Part shown: positions 52,132 to 61,187 of the stretch, piece by piece
Layout of the letters: every line of letters begins with the position of its first letter
Numbering within the stretch: the first letter of the stretch is position 1
Position numbers and translations under genes: made by a program
Source: Streptomyces sp. NBC_01260
Lineage (GTDB): Bacteria > Actinomycetota > Actinomycetes > Streptomycetales > Streptomycetaceae
Direction: 5' to 3'
Length of the DNA stretch: 64,000 nt
NCBI RefSeq assembly: GCF_036226405.1
Contig: NZ_CP108464.1
Span: forward strand, 2,542,001-2,606,000
The notes under the pieces: model-generated
Databases searched by the model: none
What the model was told of the DNA's origin: nothing
The model's input: the letters and a program-made list of their open reading frames with translations, nothing else

Positions 52132-53472
52132 ATGACCGAAAGTTCCGTGCACCCCGCCCTCTGGCCCGCCCCTCACGCGAGCGGAGCCGTCGACGCGACC
52201 GTCACCGTGCCCGGATCGAAGTCGGTCACCAATCGCGCGCTGGTGCTGGCCGCGCTCTCCTCGGAGCCGGGCTGGCTGCGCCGCCCGCTGCGCTCCCGCG
52301 ACACCCTGCTGATGGCCGACGCGCTGCGCGCGATGGGCGTCGGCATCGAGGAGACGGTGTCCTCCAGCTCGTCGGCCGCGGGCGGCCCGGACGGCTCGGG
52401 CGAGGCCTGGCGGGTCATCCCGGCCGGTCTGCACGGCCCGGTCACCATCGATGTCGGCAACGCCGGCACGGTCATGCGCTTCCTGCCCCCGGTCGCGGCC
52501 CTCGCCGACGGCCCGGTCCACTTCGACGGCGACCTGCGCTCCTACGAGCGCCCGCTGAACGGGGTGATCGACGCCCTGCGGGTGCTGGGTGCCCGGATCG
52601 ACGACGACGGCCGCGGCTCGCTGCCGATGACCGTGCACGGCGGCGGTGCGCTGGACGGCGGCCCGGTCGCGATCGACGCGTCCTCGTCCTCCCAGTTCGT
52701 CTCGGCGCTGCTGCTGTCGGCGCCGCGCTTCAACCAGGGTGTGGAGGTGCGTCACACCGGCGCCCGGCTCCCGTCCATGCCGCACATCCGGATGACGGTC
52801 GACATGCTGCGGGCCGTCGGCGCCCAGGTCGACGAGCCGGAGACGGGCGGCGAAGCGAACGTCTGGCGGGTCTCCCCCTCGGCACTGCTCGGCCGCGACC
52901 TGACCATCGAGCCGGACCTCTCCAACGCCCAGCCGTTCCTGGCCGCGGCGCTGGTCACCGGCGGCCGGGTCACCGTGCCGGACTGGCCGCTGCGCACCAC
53001 ACAGCCCGGTGACGCGCTGCGCGACATCTTCACCGCCATGGGCGGCAGCTGCGAGCTGACCGAGCACGGACTCACCTTCACCGGCTCCGGCCGGATCCAC
53101 GGCATCGACGTCGATCTCGGCGAGGTCGGCGAGCTGACCCCCGGCATCGCGGCGGTCGCGGCCCTGGCCGACTCCCCCTCCACCCTGAGCGGCGTGGCCC
53201 ATCTGCGGCTGCACGAGACGGACCGGCTGGCCGCGCTCACCAAGGAGATCAACGAGCTGGGCGGCGAGGTCACCGAGACCGCGGACGGCCTCCACATCCG
53301 GCCGCGACCGCTGCACGGCGGTACCTTCCATACGTACGACGACCACCGGATGGCCACCGCTGGGTCGGTCATCGGCCTTGCCGTCCCCGGAGTGGAGATC
53401 GAGAACGTGGCGACCACCGCCAAGACCCTGCCGGACTTCCCGCAGATGTGGACCCGAATGCTCGGGGCCTGA
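52132..53472 (+). CDS. aroA: 3-phosphoshikimate 1-carboxyvinyltransferase (EPSP synthase)
   Basis: A 446-residue shikimate-pathway enzyme joining PEP to shikimate-3-phosphate. [20 protein letters not shown] holds the catalytic Lys and substrate Ser/Arg; [12 protein letters not shown] is the LFLGNAGTAxR-like loop; [13 protein letters not shown] and [12 protein letters not shown] with DDHRMA complete the site. Glu and Arg residues around the hinge seem all present. It is followed three bases later by rsgA, as a likely operon. Confidence 0.96.
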   Translation: MTESSVHPALWPAPHASGAVDATVTVPGSKSVTNRALVLAALSSEPGWLRRPLRSRDTLLMADALRAMGVGIEETVSSSSSAAGGPDGSGEAWRVIPAGLHGPVTIDVGNAGTVMRFLPPVAALADGPVHFDGDLRSYERPLNGVIDALRVLGARIDDDGRGSLPMTVHGGGALDGGPVAIDASSSSQFVSALLLSAPRFNQGVEVRHTGARLPSMPHIRMTVDMLRAVGAQVDEPETGGEANVWRVSPSALLGRDLTIEPDLSNAQPFLAAALVTGGRVTVPDWPLRTTQPGDALRDIFTAMGGSCELTEHGLTFTGSGRIHGIDVDLGEVGELTPGIAAVAALADSPSTLSGVAHLRLHETDRLAALTKEINELGGEVTETADGLHIRPRPLHGGTFHTYDDHRMATAGSVIGLAVPGVEIENVATTAKTLPDFPQMWTRMLGA

Positions 53473-53475
53473 GAC

Positions 53476-54492
53476 ATGCGCCGCTACGGCAAGAACCCCG
53501 ACGAGGACGACATCCGGGTCCGCCCCAACCGCAAGGGCAACCGGCCTCGTACGCATATCCGCCCCAAGCACGAGGACGCCGAGGACGGCATGGTCCTCAC
53601 CGTGGACCGCGGCCGCCTCACCTGTCTCGTCGAGGGCCGCACGGTCGTCGCGATGAAGGCCCGTGAGCTGGGCCGCAAGGCCGCGGTGGTGGGCGACACC
53701 GTCTCCATCGTCGGTGATCTGTCCGGCGACAAGGACACCCTCGCCCGGATCGTCCGCATCGGTGAACGCCGTTCGGTGCTGCGCCGGACGGCGGACGACG
53801 ACGATCCGTTCGAGCGGGTGGTCGTCGCCAACGCCGACCAGCTCGCGATCGTCACCGCGCTGGCCGATCCGGAACCCCGTCCGCGCATGATCGACCGCTG
53901 TCTGGTCGCCGCGTACGACGGCGGGCTCTCCCCTCTCCTGGTGCTGACCAAGTCCGATCTGGCCTCGCCGGACAAGCTGCTGGAGGCGTACACCCCGCTG
54001 GGTGTGCCGTTCATCGTCACCAACCGCGAGGAGCTGGAGAACGGCGACGCCGCGGAGCGGGTCCGCGAGCAGCTGAACGACCGGATCACGGCCTTCGTCG
54101 GGCACTCCGGCGTCGGGAAGACCACGCTGGTCAACGCCCTGGTGCCGAAGGACAGGCGGCGTACGACCGGAGTGGTCAACGCGGTCACCGGGCGCGGCCG
54201 CCACACCACCACCTCGGCCCTTGCGCTGCCGCTGCCGGACTACCGGGGCTGGGTGGTCGACACCCCCGGCGTCCGCTCCTTCGGCCTGCACCACATCGAC
54301 CCGTCCCGGGTCATCAACGCCTTCCCCGACCTCCAGCCCGGCACCGAGGGCTGCCCGCGCGGCTGCACCCACGACAGCCGGCAACCGGAATGCGCGCTGG
54401 ACGCCTGGGTGGCGGAGGGGCACGCCGATCCGGCCCGGCTGGACTCGCTGCGCCGGCTGCTCTCCACCCGGGAGCGACGCGAAGGCGACTGA
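53476..54492 (+). CDS. rsgA: Ribosome small-subunit-dependent GTPase RsgA
   Basis: A 338-residue circularly permuted GTPase that assists 30S assembly. OB-fold N-terminal part (VLTVDRGRLTCLVEGRTVVA), then G4 (VLTKSDLA) before G1 (GHSGVGKTTLVNALV) and G3 (DTPGVRSFGL), the permuted order unique to this family. C-terminal zinc knuckle: CPRGCTHDSRQPECAL. It starts three bases after aroA; the pairing is conserved in actinobacteria. Confidence 0.96.
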   Translation: MRRYGKNPDEDDIRVRPNRKGNRPRTHIRPKHEDAEDGMVLTVDRGRLTCLVEGRTVVAMKARELGRKAAVVGDTVSIVGDLSGDKDTLARIVRIGERRSVLRRTADDDDPFERVVVANADQLAIVTALADPEPRPRMIDRCLVAAYDGGLSPLLVLTKSDLASPDKLLEAYTPLGVPFIVTNREELENGDAAERVREQLNDRITAFVGHSGVGKTTLVNALVPKDRRRTTGVVNAVTGRGRHTTTSALALPLPDYRGWVVDTPGVRSFGLHHIDPSRVINAFPDLQPGTEGCPRGCTHDSRQPECALDAWVAEGHADPARLDSLRRLLSTRERREGD

Positions 54493-54589
54493 TCGCGCAC
54501 GTTTGCGATCACTCGCCACTGGTAAATGCATAATCACGAATCACGCCCAGCGGTACGAGGCGGTCACCGATGCGGGAGGGGCACTGACG

Positions 54590-54913
54590 ATGGCGTGGCT
54601 GCTGGTCGTGGTCGCGGGACTTCTGGAGACCGGCTTCGCCGTCTGCCTGAAGCTCTCCCACGGCTTCACCCGGCTCTGGCCGACCATCGCGTTCTGCGTC
54701 TTCGCGCTCGGCAGCTTCGGTCTGCTGACCATGTCGCTGAAGAAGCTCGACGTCGGGCCCGCCTACGCGGTGTGGACCGGCATCGGCGCGGCGGGGACCG
54801 CCATCTACGGCATGATCTTCCTCGACGACGTGGTCTCCACGCTCAAGCTGGTCTCGATCTCGCTGGTGATCCTCGGCGTGATCGGGCTCCAGCTCTCGGG
54901 GTCCTCGCACTGA
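54590..54913 (+). CDS. Small multidrug resistance (SMR) family transporter
   Basis: A 107-residue membrane protein with four helices. Starts MAWLLVVVAGLLETGFAVCL: Glu14 is the essential proton/substrate-binding residue. WTGIGAAGTAIYGMIFLDD is the SMR helix-3 signature (GxG). SugE/Gdx-like members export guanidinium, others quaternary ammonium. Works as an antiparallel dimer. A convergent TetR gene starts downstream (stop 54925), perhaps its regulator. No guanidine riboswitch was recognised upstream. Confidence 0.9.
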   Translation: MAWLLVVVAGLLETGFAVCLKLSHGFTRLWPTIAFCVFALGSFGLLTMSLKKLDVGPAYAVWTGIGAAGTAIYGMIFLDDVVSTLKLVSISLVILGVIGLQLSGSSH

Positions 54914-54924
54914 GACCGGCCGGC

Positions 54925-55554
54925 TCACGTCACGGAATCCGGAGCCCGCTCCACCACATCCCGCACCAGCGGCGCCCCGTCCCCCGCCACTTCGGGGTGC
55001 GGGGGTACCAGTGTGTACGACAGAGCGAGCCGCAGCGCGAGTTCGCAGGTCACGGCCAGGGCCGCCGGGTCGTGCGGCCAACATCCCCCGTCCAGGGCGG
55101 CCACCGCGCGGTCCCTGACCTGGCCGAGCAGTTCGGCGGGCGTCGGCGGTCCGGCGTCGGCCCGGCGCTGCGCCGGTACGGGCGAGCCGGGCGGCCGGAC
55201 CGGGCGCGCGGAGCAGGCGGGGCGCGGTAACCGGTCCTCCCAGCAACCCGTGAGCAACCCTCTGACCAGTGCGTTCGTCCGGGTGGCCCGGACCGTCCAA
55301 GCGGCGGTGGCGGCCAGTCTGTCGCCGGTGCCGCCGGCCGTTCCCAGCGCCCGCTCGACGCCGGCCAGATAGGCGTCGGCGGCCCGTCGGACCAGGGCGC
55401 GGGCCAGTCCGTCCTTGCTGCCGAACTCGTTGTAGAGGGTCTGCCGGGAGACCTCGGCGGCAGCTGCCACATCGACCATCCGCACGGCCGGCCAGGGCCG
55501 GGTGGCCAGGGCCGCGTGGGCGGCGTCCAGCAGTGCTTCTCGCGCTGTCGGCAT
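54925..55554 (-). CDS. TetR-family regulator
   Basis: A 209-residue repressor. Helix-turn-helix at residues 10-55: ALLDAAHAALATRPWPAVRM then DVAAAAEVSRQTLYNEFGSK. The C-terminal ligand domain is divergent (LPRPACSARPVRPPGSPVPAQ is an unusually proline-rich insert). ATG at 55554 has GGGAGG eight bases upstream. It converges on the SMR gene with a gap of 11 bases; divergent from hisN (122 bases away). Target probably the SMR pump or itself. Confidence 0.88.
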   Translation of the reverse strand: MPTAREALLDAAHAALATRPWPAVRMVDVAAAAEVSRQTLYNEFGSKDGLARALVRRAADAYLAGVERALGTAGGTGDRLAATAAWTVRATRTNALVRGLLTGCWEDRLPRPACSARPVRPPGSPVPAQRRADAGPPTPAELLGQVRDRAVAALDGGCWPHDPAALAVTCELALRLALSYTLVPPHPEVAGDGAPLVRDVVERAPDSVT

Positions 55555-55676
55555 CGTTGCCTCCCACGCCGGGGCCTGTGTTTCAGAGTTGACGCGCTCC
55601 CCGGCGCTGTCAAGGGTCCAGGCGGCGTCCGGGGCCCTGGTGGCTCTGTTCACCTGCGGTCGATACTGTGACGGTC

Positions 55677-56477
55677 ATGCCCGATTACCACGATGATCTG
55701 CGCCTCGCCCACGTGCTGGCGGACGCCGCCGACGCGACGACGATGGACCGGTTCAAGGCTCTGGACCTGAAGGTCGAGACGAAGCCGGACATGACGCCGG
55801 TGACCGAGGCCGACAAGGCCGCCGAGGAGCTGATCCGCGGCCACCTGCACCGGGCCCGCCCACGCGACGCGATTCTGGGCGAGGAGTACGGCATCGAGGG
55901 GACCGGCCCCCGGCGCTGGGTGATCGACCCGATCGACGGGACCAAGAACTACGTACGCGGTGTGCCGGTCTGGGCGACGCTGATCTCGCTGATGGAGGCC
56001 GGTGAGGACGGTTTCCAGCCGGTCGTCGGCCTGGTGTCCGCGCCCGCGCTGAACCGGCGCTGGTGGGCGGCGAAGGGCGCGGGGGCGTTCTCCGGCCGCA
56101 GCCTGACCTCGGCGTCCCGGCTGCACGTGTCGAAGGTGGAACGGATCGCGGACGCGTCGCTCGCGTACTCCTCCCTGACCGGCTGGGAGGAGCAGGGCCG
56201 GCTCGACGGCTTCATGGATCTGACCCGGGCCTGCTGGCGTACCCGCGGGTACGGGGATTTCTGGCCGTACATGATGGTCGCCGAGGGATCGGTCGACATC
56301 TGTGCCGAGCCGGAGCTCTCGCTCTGGGACATGGCGGCGAACGCGATCATCGTGGAGGAGGCGGGCGGCCGGTTCACCAGCCTGGACGGGGTCTCCGGAC
56401 CGGGCGGCGGCAACGCGGCGGCCTCGAACGGGACGCTCCACCACGAACTGCTGGGATATCTGAACCAGCGCTACTGA
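55677..56477 (+). CDS. hisN: Histidinol-phosphatase (inositol-monophosphatase type)
   Basis: A 266-residue Mg2+-dependent phosphatase, HisN type, which carries out the histidinol-phosphate step in Streptomyces. Metal motifs: [10 protein letters not shown] (Glu) and [12 protein letters not shown] (DPIDGT signature), and [19 protein letters not shown] (WDxAA second signature). Orthologue of SCO5208 as I recall, required for histidine synthesis. The other his genes are elsewhere. ATG at 55677; an in-frame GTG lies nine bases earlier. Confidence 0.93.
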   Translation: MPDYHDDLRLAHVLADAADATTMDRFKALDLKVETKPDMTPVTEADKAAEELIRGHLHRARPRDAILGEEYGIEGTGPRRWVIDPIDGTKNYVRGVPVWATLISLMEAGEDGFQPVVGLVSAPALNRRWWAAKGAGAFSGRSLTSASRLHVSKVERIADASLAYSSLTGWEEQGRLDGFMDLTRACWRTRGYGDFWPYMMVAEGSVDICAEPELSLWDMAANAIIVEEAGGRFTSLDGVSGPGGGNAAASNGTLHHELLGYLNQRY

Positions 56478-56580
56478 CCCCGGCCCGAGCGGAATCCGCC
56501 GGAGAGAACCCCGCCGGTACGGGCCAACCGCCTGAACAGCAACGGCGATACAGGGCGCCTCAGCGGGCGCGCCGGAACCA

Positions 56581-56613
56581 CGAGGGGCGTGCCGCACCAC
56601 CGCACGCCCCTCG
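56581..56613 (+). terminator. Terminator after hisN
   Basis: A perfect 12-bp stem (56581-56592 with 56602-56613) and 9-base loop, about 100 bases beyond the hisN stop. Confidence 0.88.
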
Positions 56614-56730
56614 AACGATCTTCACCACCCCTTGTTGCCGCTCCTCAACAGTGCGACTCTAAGAGTCCCCCCACTTGTGAACTTGTGAATCGGCTCACGC
56701 AGTCGCTTCACGAAGGAGGTGGCTCCCTTC

Positions 56731-57132
56731 ATGCTCGTCCGTGACGCCATGAGCACGGTGGTCCTCACCATCGGCCCGACCCACACCCTCCGCCAGGCAG
56801 CCCGGCTGATGTCGGTACGCCGCGTAGGAGCAGCCGTCGTCCACGACCCGGACACCTGCGGTCTCGGCATTCTCACTGAGCGCGACATCCTCAACGCGGT
56901 CGGATCGGGCCAGAACCCCGACGTCGAGACAGCCGCCACCCACACCACCACCGACGTGGTCTTCGCCGCGCCCGCCTGGACCCTGGAGGAGGCAGCCGCG
57001 GCCATGACGCACGGCGGCTTCCGGCATCTGATCGTGCTGGACGACATCGGCCCGGTCGGTGTCGTGTCGGTGCGCGACATCATCCGCTGCTGGGCGCCGG
57101 CCGGGCGCCACCCCGTGGAGCTGGTCGGCTGA
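56731..57132 (+). CDS. CBS-pair domain protein
   Basis: A 133-residue protein made of two CBS motifs: MLVRDAMSTVVLTIGPTHTL...GLGILTERDILNAV and TDVVFAAPAWTLEEAAAAM...GVVSVRDIIRCW. Such pairs bind AMP, ATP or related nucleotides and regulate partner proteins. The ATG at 56731 is used because AAGGAGG lies 11 bases upstream; a GTG at 56719 is too close to it. No partner gene adjacent. Confidence 0.9.
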   Translation: MLVRDAMSTVVLTIGPTHTLRQAARLMSVRRVGAAVVHDPDTCGLGILTERDILNAVGSGQNPDVETAATHTTTDVVFAAPAWTLEEAAAAMTHGGFRHLIVLDDIGPVGVVSVRDIIRCWAPAGRHPVELVG

Positions 57133-57150
57133 ACGACCCTGCGGACGACC

Positions 57151-57198
57151 GGTCCGCCCCCGCGCACGGCAGCGGACACGCGGGCGCGGGGCGGGACC
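57151..57198. terminator. Imperfect hairpin between CBS and catalase genes
   Basis: A 15-base arm (57151-57165) pairs with 57184-57198 with two mismatches. It lies between convergent genes and could end both. Confidence 0.55.
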
Positions 57199-57246
57199 GC
57201 CGGTGCGCCGCCCCACCCCGCGCCCGCCCACGACCGGCGGCGGTCC

Positions 57247-58716
57247 TCAGCCGCGCAGGGCCTGGACCGCGGCTTCGAGCCGCTTGCCGAAGTCGCCGTC
57301 GGCCTGGCGGAAGTTGCCGATGGCGCGCTCGGCGATGTCGTCGCGCGAGACCTTCGAGATGAACCCCGCGAGGTTGTCGATCAGCCGGGCCTTCTCGTCC
57401 TCGGAGTAGAGCCGGTAGAGGTTGCCCGCCTGGACGAAGTCGTTGTCCTCGGCGTGCACGGCGGCCTCGTGGGTACCGGTGTCGCCGTTGACCGGGACGG
57501 GCTGCCACAGCGGCCTGTCCGTCTGGACCGGACCGCCGAAGCTGTTCGGCTCGTAGTTCTTCGCACCCTTGTGGCGGCCGTCGTACAGGTGGCCGTCCCG
57601 GCCGTGCGTCCGCGCCTCGGCGGCGTGCGGGCGGTTCACCGGCAGATGGTCGGCGTTGATGCCGACGCGGTAGCGGTGCGCGTCGCCGTACGCGAAGAGG
57701 CGGCCCTGGAGCATCTTGTCCGGGGACGGGCCGATGCCGGGCACGAAGTGCGCGGGGCTGAAGACCGACTGCTCGGTCTCCGCGAAGACGTTCTCCGGGT
57801 TCCGGTTGAGCTCCAGCCTGCCGATCTCGACCGGCGGGTAGTCCTCGTGCGGCCATACCTTGGTGAGGTCGAACGGGTTGAAGCGGTACGTGGCCGCCTC
57901 GGCCGCCGGCATGATCTGGACCTGCACGGTCCAGGACGGGAACTCCCCGCGCTCGATGGCCTCGCGCAGATCGCGCTGGTGGCTGTCCGGGTCCTCGCCG
58001 GCCAGCTTGTTGGCGTCGTCCTGGGTGAGGTTCTTGATGCCCTGGTCGGTCTTGAAGTGGTACTTGACCCAGAAGACCTCGCCGGCCTCGTTGTTCCACT
58101 GGTAGGTGTGCGAGCCGTACCCGTTCATGTGGCGCAGCGTGGCCGGGATGCCGCGGTCACCGAAGAGCCAGGTCACCTGGTGGGTGGACTCGGGCGACAG
58201 ACCCCAGAAGTCCCAGACGTTGTCCGCCTCCTGCGAGCCGGTGTACGGGTCGCGCTTCTGGGTGTGGATGAAGTCGGGGAACTTGATGGCGTCCTTGATG
58301 AAGAACACCGGGGTGTTGTTGCCGACGAGGTCGTAGTTGCCGTCCTCGGTGTAGAACTTCAGCGCGAAGCCGCGGGGGTCACGCACCGCGTCTGCGGAGC
58401 CGAGGTTGCCCGCGACGGTCGAGAAGCGCAGGAAGGTCTCGGTCTGCTTGCCGACCTCGGAGAGGAACTTCGCACGCGTCCACTGCGAGACGTCGCGGGT
58501 CAGCGTGAACGTGCCGTACGCACCGGCGCCCCGGGCGTGCACGATGCGCTCCGGAATGCGCTCACGGTTGAAGTGCGCGAGCTTCTCCAGCAGCGACTGG
58601 TCCTGCACCAGCACCGGACCGCCGACGCCAGCGGTCTGGCTGTTCTGGTTGTCGGCGACCGGTGCTCCGGCCTCCGTGGTGAGCGGTCCCTGCGTCACGT
58701 GCGCCTCCTGCGTCAT
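57247..58716 (-). CDS. katA: Monofunctional heme catalase
   Basis: A 489-residue clade 3-like catalase that splits H2O2 to water and oxygen. [18 protein letters not shown] contains the distal His, [13 protein letters not shown] the distal Asn, and [14 protein letters not shown] the proximal Tyr heme ligand. Length fits small-subunit catalases. Divergent from a Fur-type regulator (CatR). Its promoter (TTGACT / TAGGAT, 16-base spacer) has a perfect palindrome inside the spacer, so CatR would block RNA polymerase directly until oxidised by peroxide. S. coelicolor calls this pair catA-catR. Confidence 0.96.
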   Translation of the reverse strand: MTQEAHVTQGPLTTEAGAPVADNQNSQTAGVGGPVLVQDQSLLEKLAHFNRERIPERIVHARGAGAYGTFTLTRDVSQWTRAKFLSEVGKQTETFLRFSTVAGNLGSADAVRDPRGFALKFYTEDGNYDLVGNNTPVFFIKDAIKFPDFIHTQKRDPYTGSQEADNVWDFWGLSPESTHQVTWLFGDRGIPATLRHMNGYGSHTYQWNNEAGEVFWVKYHFKTDQGIKNLTQDDANKLAGEDPDSHQRDLREAIERGEFPSWTVQVQIMPAAEAATYRFNPFDLTKVWPHEDYPPVEIGRLELNRNPENVFAETEQSVFSPAHFVPGIGPSPDKMLQGRLFAYGDAHRYRVGINADHLPVNRPHAAEARTHGRDGHLYDGRHKGAKNYEPNSFGGPVQTDRPLWQPVPVNGDTGTHEAAVHAEDNDFVQAGNLYRLYSEDEKARLIDNLAGFISKVSRDDIAERAIGNFRQADGDFGKRLEAAVQALRG

Positions 58717-58779
58717 TCCTGCACATTCGTCATGTCGTCCCGGCGTGCACAGCCTGTCCCTTGGCCTACGCCGTTTCCG

Positions 58780-58807
58780 ATCCTACAATGGACTTAGTCC
58801 AAGTCAA
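58780..58807 (-). promoter_or_regulatory. katA promoter with CatR operator in its spacer
   Basis: On the minus strand: -35 TTGACT (58802-58807), 16 bases, -10 TAGGAT (58780-58785). Inside it lies the palindrome TGGACT-T-AGTCCA (58789-58801), overlapping a second dyad GACTT-AGTCC-AAGTC (58791-58805). A Fur/PerR-type repressor there would occlude the promoter. Confidence 0.85.
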
Positions 58808-58867
58808 GCAGACATCCAAAGTCACACCAGTTCGGAACACGGCCCCTCCACTGTTAGGCTTGTCCTC

Positions 58868-59287
58868 ATGAGTGACCTGCTGGAACGACTTCGTGGACGC
58901 GGCTGGCGCATGACTGCGCAGCGGCGCGTCGTGGCCGAGGTACTCGACGGGGAGCATGTGCACCTGACGGCCGACGAGGTCCACGCACGGGCCGTCGCCA
59001 AGCTGCCCGAGATCTCCCGTGCCACCGTCTACAACACGCTGGGCGAGATGGTGACGCTCGGCGAGGTCATCGAGGTCTCCACCGACCGCCGGGCCAAGCG
59101 GTACGACCCGAACGCGCACCGCCCCCACCACCACCTGGTCTGCGCGACCTGCGGCGCCATCCGCGACGTGCACCCGGCGGGTGACCCGCTGGCCGACCTG
59201 CCGGCCGGCGAGCGCTTCGGCTTCATGATCTCCGGCGTCGAGATGACGTACCGCGGCATCTGCCCGAACTGCGCCGCGGCCGCCTGA
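58868..59287 (+). CDS. catR: Fur/PerR-family peroxide-sensing repressor CatR
   Basis: A 139-residue Fur-family regulator. Winged helix: RMTAQRRVVAEVLDGEHVHL, ISRATVYNTLGEMVTLGEV. Metal residues: HRPHHHLVCATCGAIRDVHP with the structural CxxC, and a second pair CPNC near the end. The HHHLVC stretch holds regulatory-site histidines. Divergent from the catalase gene with the palindromic operator between. Peroxide is presumed to oxidise the metal site and relieve repression. Confidence 0.94.
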   Translation: MSDLLERLRGRGWRMTAQRRVVAEVLDGEHVHLTADEVHARAVAKLPEISRATVYNTLGEMVTLGEVIEVSTDRRAKRYDPNAHRPHHHLVCATCGAIRDVHPAGDPLADLPAGERFGFMISGVEMTYRGICPNCAAAA

Positions 59288-59301
59288 CCCCGTCCACCCC
59301 C

Positions 59302-59348
59302 GAGCCCCGCACCGGAGACTCCCGGCGCGGGGCCTCTTCGCGCCGTCC
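59302..59348 (+). terminator. Hairpin after catR
   Basis: GCCCCGC (59304-59310) pairs with GCGGGGC (59337-59343), with the flanks extending the match and CTCTTCG following. About 15 bases past the catR stop. Confidence 0.6.
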
Positions 59349-59464
59349 CGGGCACCGACTCCCGCGCACCCCCTTCCCGAATCTGACGGGTCGTCATATC
59401 GTCATCGGCGATCACCGCCGCCCCGCGGCGGCTCCGCACCTCGATTGCGCACGAGGAGAGACCC

Positions 59465-60289
59465 GTGGGAGACCCGCACCCGAACCCACCCCCCGCAGCA
59501 CCGTCACCGCCCTCCACCGACGCCCCCAAACTCCGCGCCCGCTCCCTCGCCCGCTCCTTCGGGCGGGGAGCCAAGGCGCTGGCCGCCCTCGGGCCGGTCG
59601 ATCTCGACATCGTGCCGGGCGAGTTCGCCTGCATCGTCGGCCCCTCCGGCTGCGGCAAGTCCACCCTGCTCAGGATTGCCGCCGGACTGCTGCGCCCCAG
59701 CGCCGGTGAACTGTCCATCCGTACGACAGCGCCCCGGCCGGCCGCGATGATCTTCCAGGACTACGGGATCTACGACTGGAAGACCGTCCTCGCCAACGTC
59801 CGCTTCGGCCTCGACATCCAGCGCGTACCGCGCAAGGAGGCCGATGCCAGGGCGCACGACTGGCTGTCCCGGATCGGGCTCGCCGAATTCGCCGGGGCCT
59901 ACCCCGCCGCGCTCTCGGGCGGGATGCGCCAGCGGGTGGCGATCGCCCGCGCACTCGCCGTCGAGCCCGAGATCCTGCTGATGGACGAGCCGTTCGCGGC
60001 GCTCGACGCCCAGCTGCGCACGATCCTCCAGGACGAACTGCTGGAGCTCACCCAGACCACCCGCACCACCACGCTCTTCATCACCCACAGCCTGGAGGAG
60101 GCGATCGTGCTCGGGGACCGGGTGCTCGTGATGTCCGCCCGGCCCGGCCGGATCATCGCCGAGCGCCGCCCGCCGTTCGAGCGGCCGCGCACCGGCGGCA
60201 TCCGCTCGACGCCGGAATTCACCGCGCTGAAGAGCGAGTTGTGGGATCTGCTGCGCGGCGAGGTCCGCGGAGAGGCGGCCCTGGTATGA
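59465..60289 (+). CDS. ABC transporter ATPase (nitrate/sulfonate/taurine-type)
   Basis: A 274-residue ATPase. After a Pro-rich leader, GPSGCGKST is Walker A, MIFQDYGIYDW the Q-loop, LSGGMRQRVAIARAL the signature and ILLMDEPFAALD Walker B, then switch His in TLFITHSLEEAI. It is first of a three-gene operon (ATPase, permease, binding protein); ATGA couples it to the permease. GTG start with GAGGAGA 6-12 bases upstream. Confidence 0.94.
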   Translation: MGDPHPNPPPAAPSPPSTDAPKLRARSLARSFGRGAKALAALGPVDLDIVPGEFACIVGPSGCGKSTLLRIAAGLLRPSAGELSIRTTAPRPAAMIFQDYGIYDWKTVLANVRFGLDIQRVPRKEADARAHDWLSRIGLAEFAGAYPAALSGGMRQRVAIARALAVEPEILLMDEPFAALDAQLRTILQDELLELTQTTRTTTLFITHSLEEAIVLGDRVLVMSARPGRIIAERRPPFERPRTGGIRSTPEFTALKSELWDLLRGEVRGEAALV

Positions 60290-61155
60290 GCACCGTCGTG
60301 AAGTCCGCGGGCGGCGACGAGCAGGTGCTGGTCCGCAGGCCGGGCCCGCAGGAACTGCATCCCGTACGCACCCACCGCAGGCGCCGTACCCTCGAAATCG
60401 CGCTCGCCGTCGCCGTACCACTGCTCCTGGTCCTGCTCTGGCAGCTGGCCGCGGCCAGGTCCTGGATCGACGACCGCGTCTATCCCGCGCCCTCCACGAT
60501 CTTCGCGGACGGCTGGGACCGGGCCGCCGACGGAGATCTGTGGCCGGATGTGTGGGCAACGCTCAAGCGGGTCCTCGGCGGCTACGCGATCGGCACGGTC
60601 GCGGGCTACGCGCTCGGCCTGCTGATGGGTTCGCTCGCCCTGGTGCGGGCGGCGCTGGAACCGTTGCTCGACGCCCTGTACGTCGTACCGAAACTGGCCC
60701 TGCTGCCGGTCTTCCTCAATATGTTCGGCCTCGGCGAAGGGCCGCAGATCGCCCTGGTCGCCGCCACCGTCTTCTTCTTCGTCTGGATCTCGACCATGGC
60801 GGCCGTGCTCGCCGTACCGGTCGGCCACCGGGACGCGGGGCAGGTCTTCGGCGCCTCGCCCTGGCAGATGTTCCGGCACGTGCTCCTGCCGGCCTCGCTG
60901 CCCGCGGTACTGGTCGGCGCGCGGATCGCGGCCGGGGTGGCGGTGCTGGTCATCGTCGCGTCGGAGCAGATCGCGGCGGCCGACGGACTGGGCCACCTCA
61001 TCTTCGACTCCCGGGCGCTGTTCCAGAACGATGTGATGTTCGTCGGCATCGTCTGCGTGGCGGTACTCGGTGTCGTCTTCTCCGAAGTGGTGCGGATCGC
61101 CGGCCGGCTGCTCACCCCCTGGGCCCCGCGCGACCGCGGCCGCAGCCAGTCGTGA
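60286..61155 (+). CDS. ABC transporter permease (SsuC/TauC-like)
   Basis: A 289-residue permease with six membrane segments after a cytosolic N-terminus of about 35 residues. The conserved EAA loop is close to GHRDAGQVFGASPWQMFRHV and the family pattern LPASLPAVLVGARIAAGVAVLVIV. ATG overlaps the ATPase stop; the binding-protein gene begins 33 bases after its end. Confidence 0.93.
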   Translation: MSTVVKSAGGDEQVLVRRPGPQELHPVRTHRRRRTLEIALAVAVPLLLVLLWQLAAARSWIDDRVYPAPSTIFADGWDRAADGDLWPDVWATLKRVLGGYAIGTVAGYALGLLMGSLALVRAALEPLLDALYVVPKLALLPVFLNMFGLGEGPQIALVAATVFFFVWISTMAAVLAVPVGHRDAGQVFGASPWQMFRHVLLPASLPAVLVGARIAAGVAVLVIVASEQIAAADGLGHLIFDSRALFQNDVMFVGIVCVAVLGVVFSEVVRIAGRLLTPWAPRDRGRSQS

Positions 61156-61187
61156 ACGGCCCACCCCGCTCTTCGTACGGAGGCACT

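Noticed and set aside
52093..54537. An 814-codon frame antisense to aroA and rsgA
   Set aside because: The opposite strand encodes two complete conserved enzymes. The antisense product is Arg/Asp/Gly-rich with no domain.
54493..54589. Guanidine riboswitch in front of the SMR gene
   Set aside because: Only one ACGA-type loop with weak pairing was seen. The two-hairpin (guanidine-II) and other classes need more than this.
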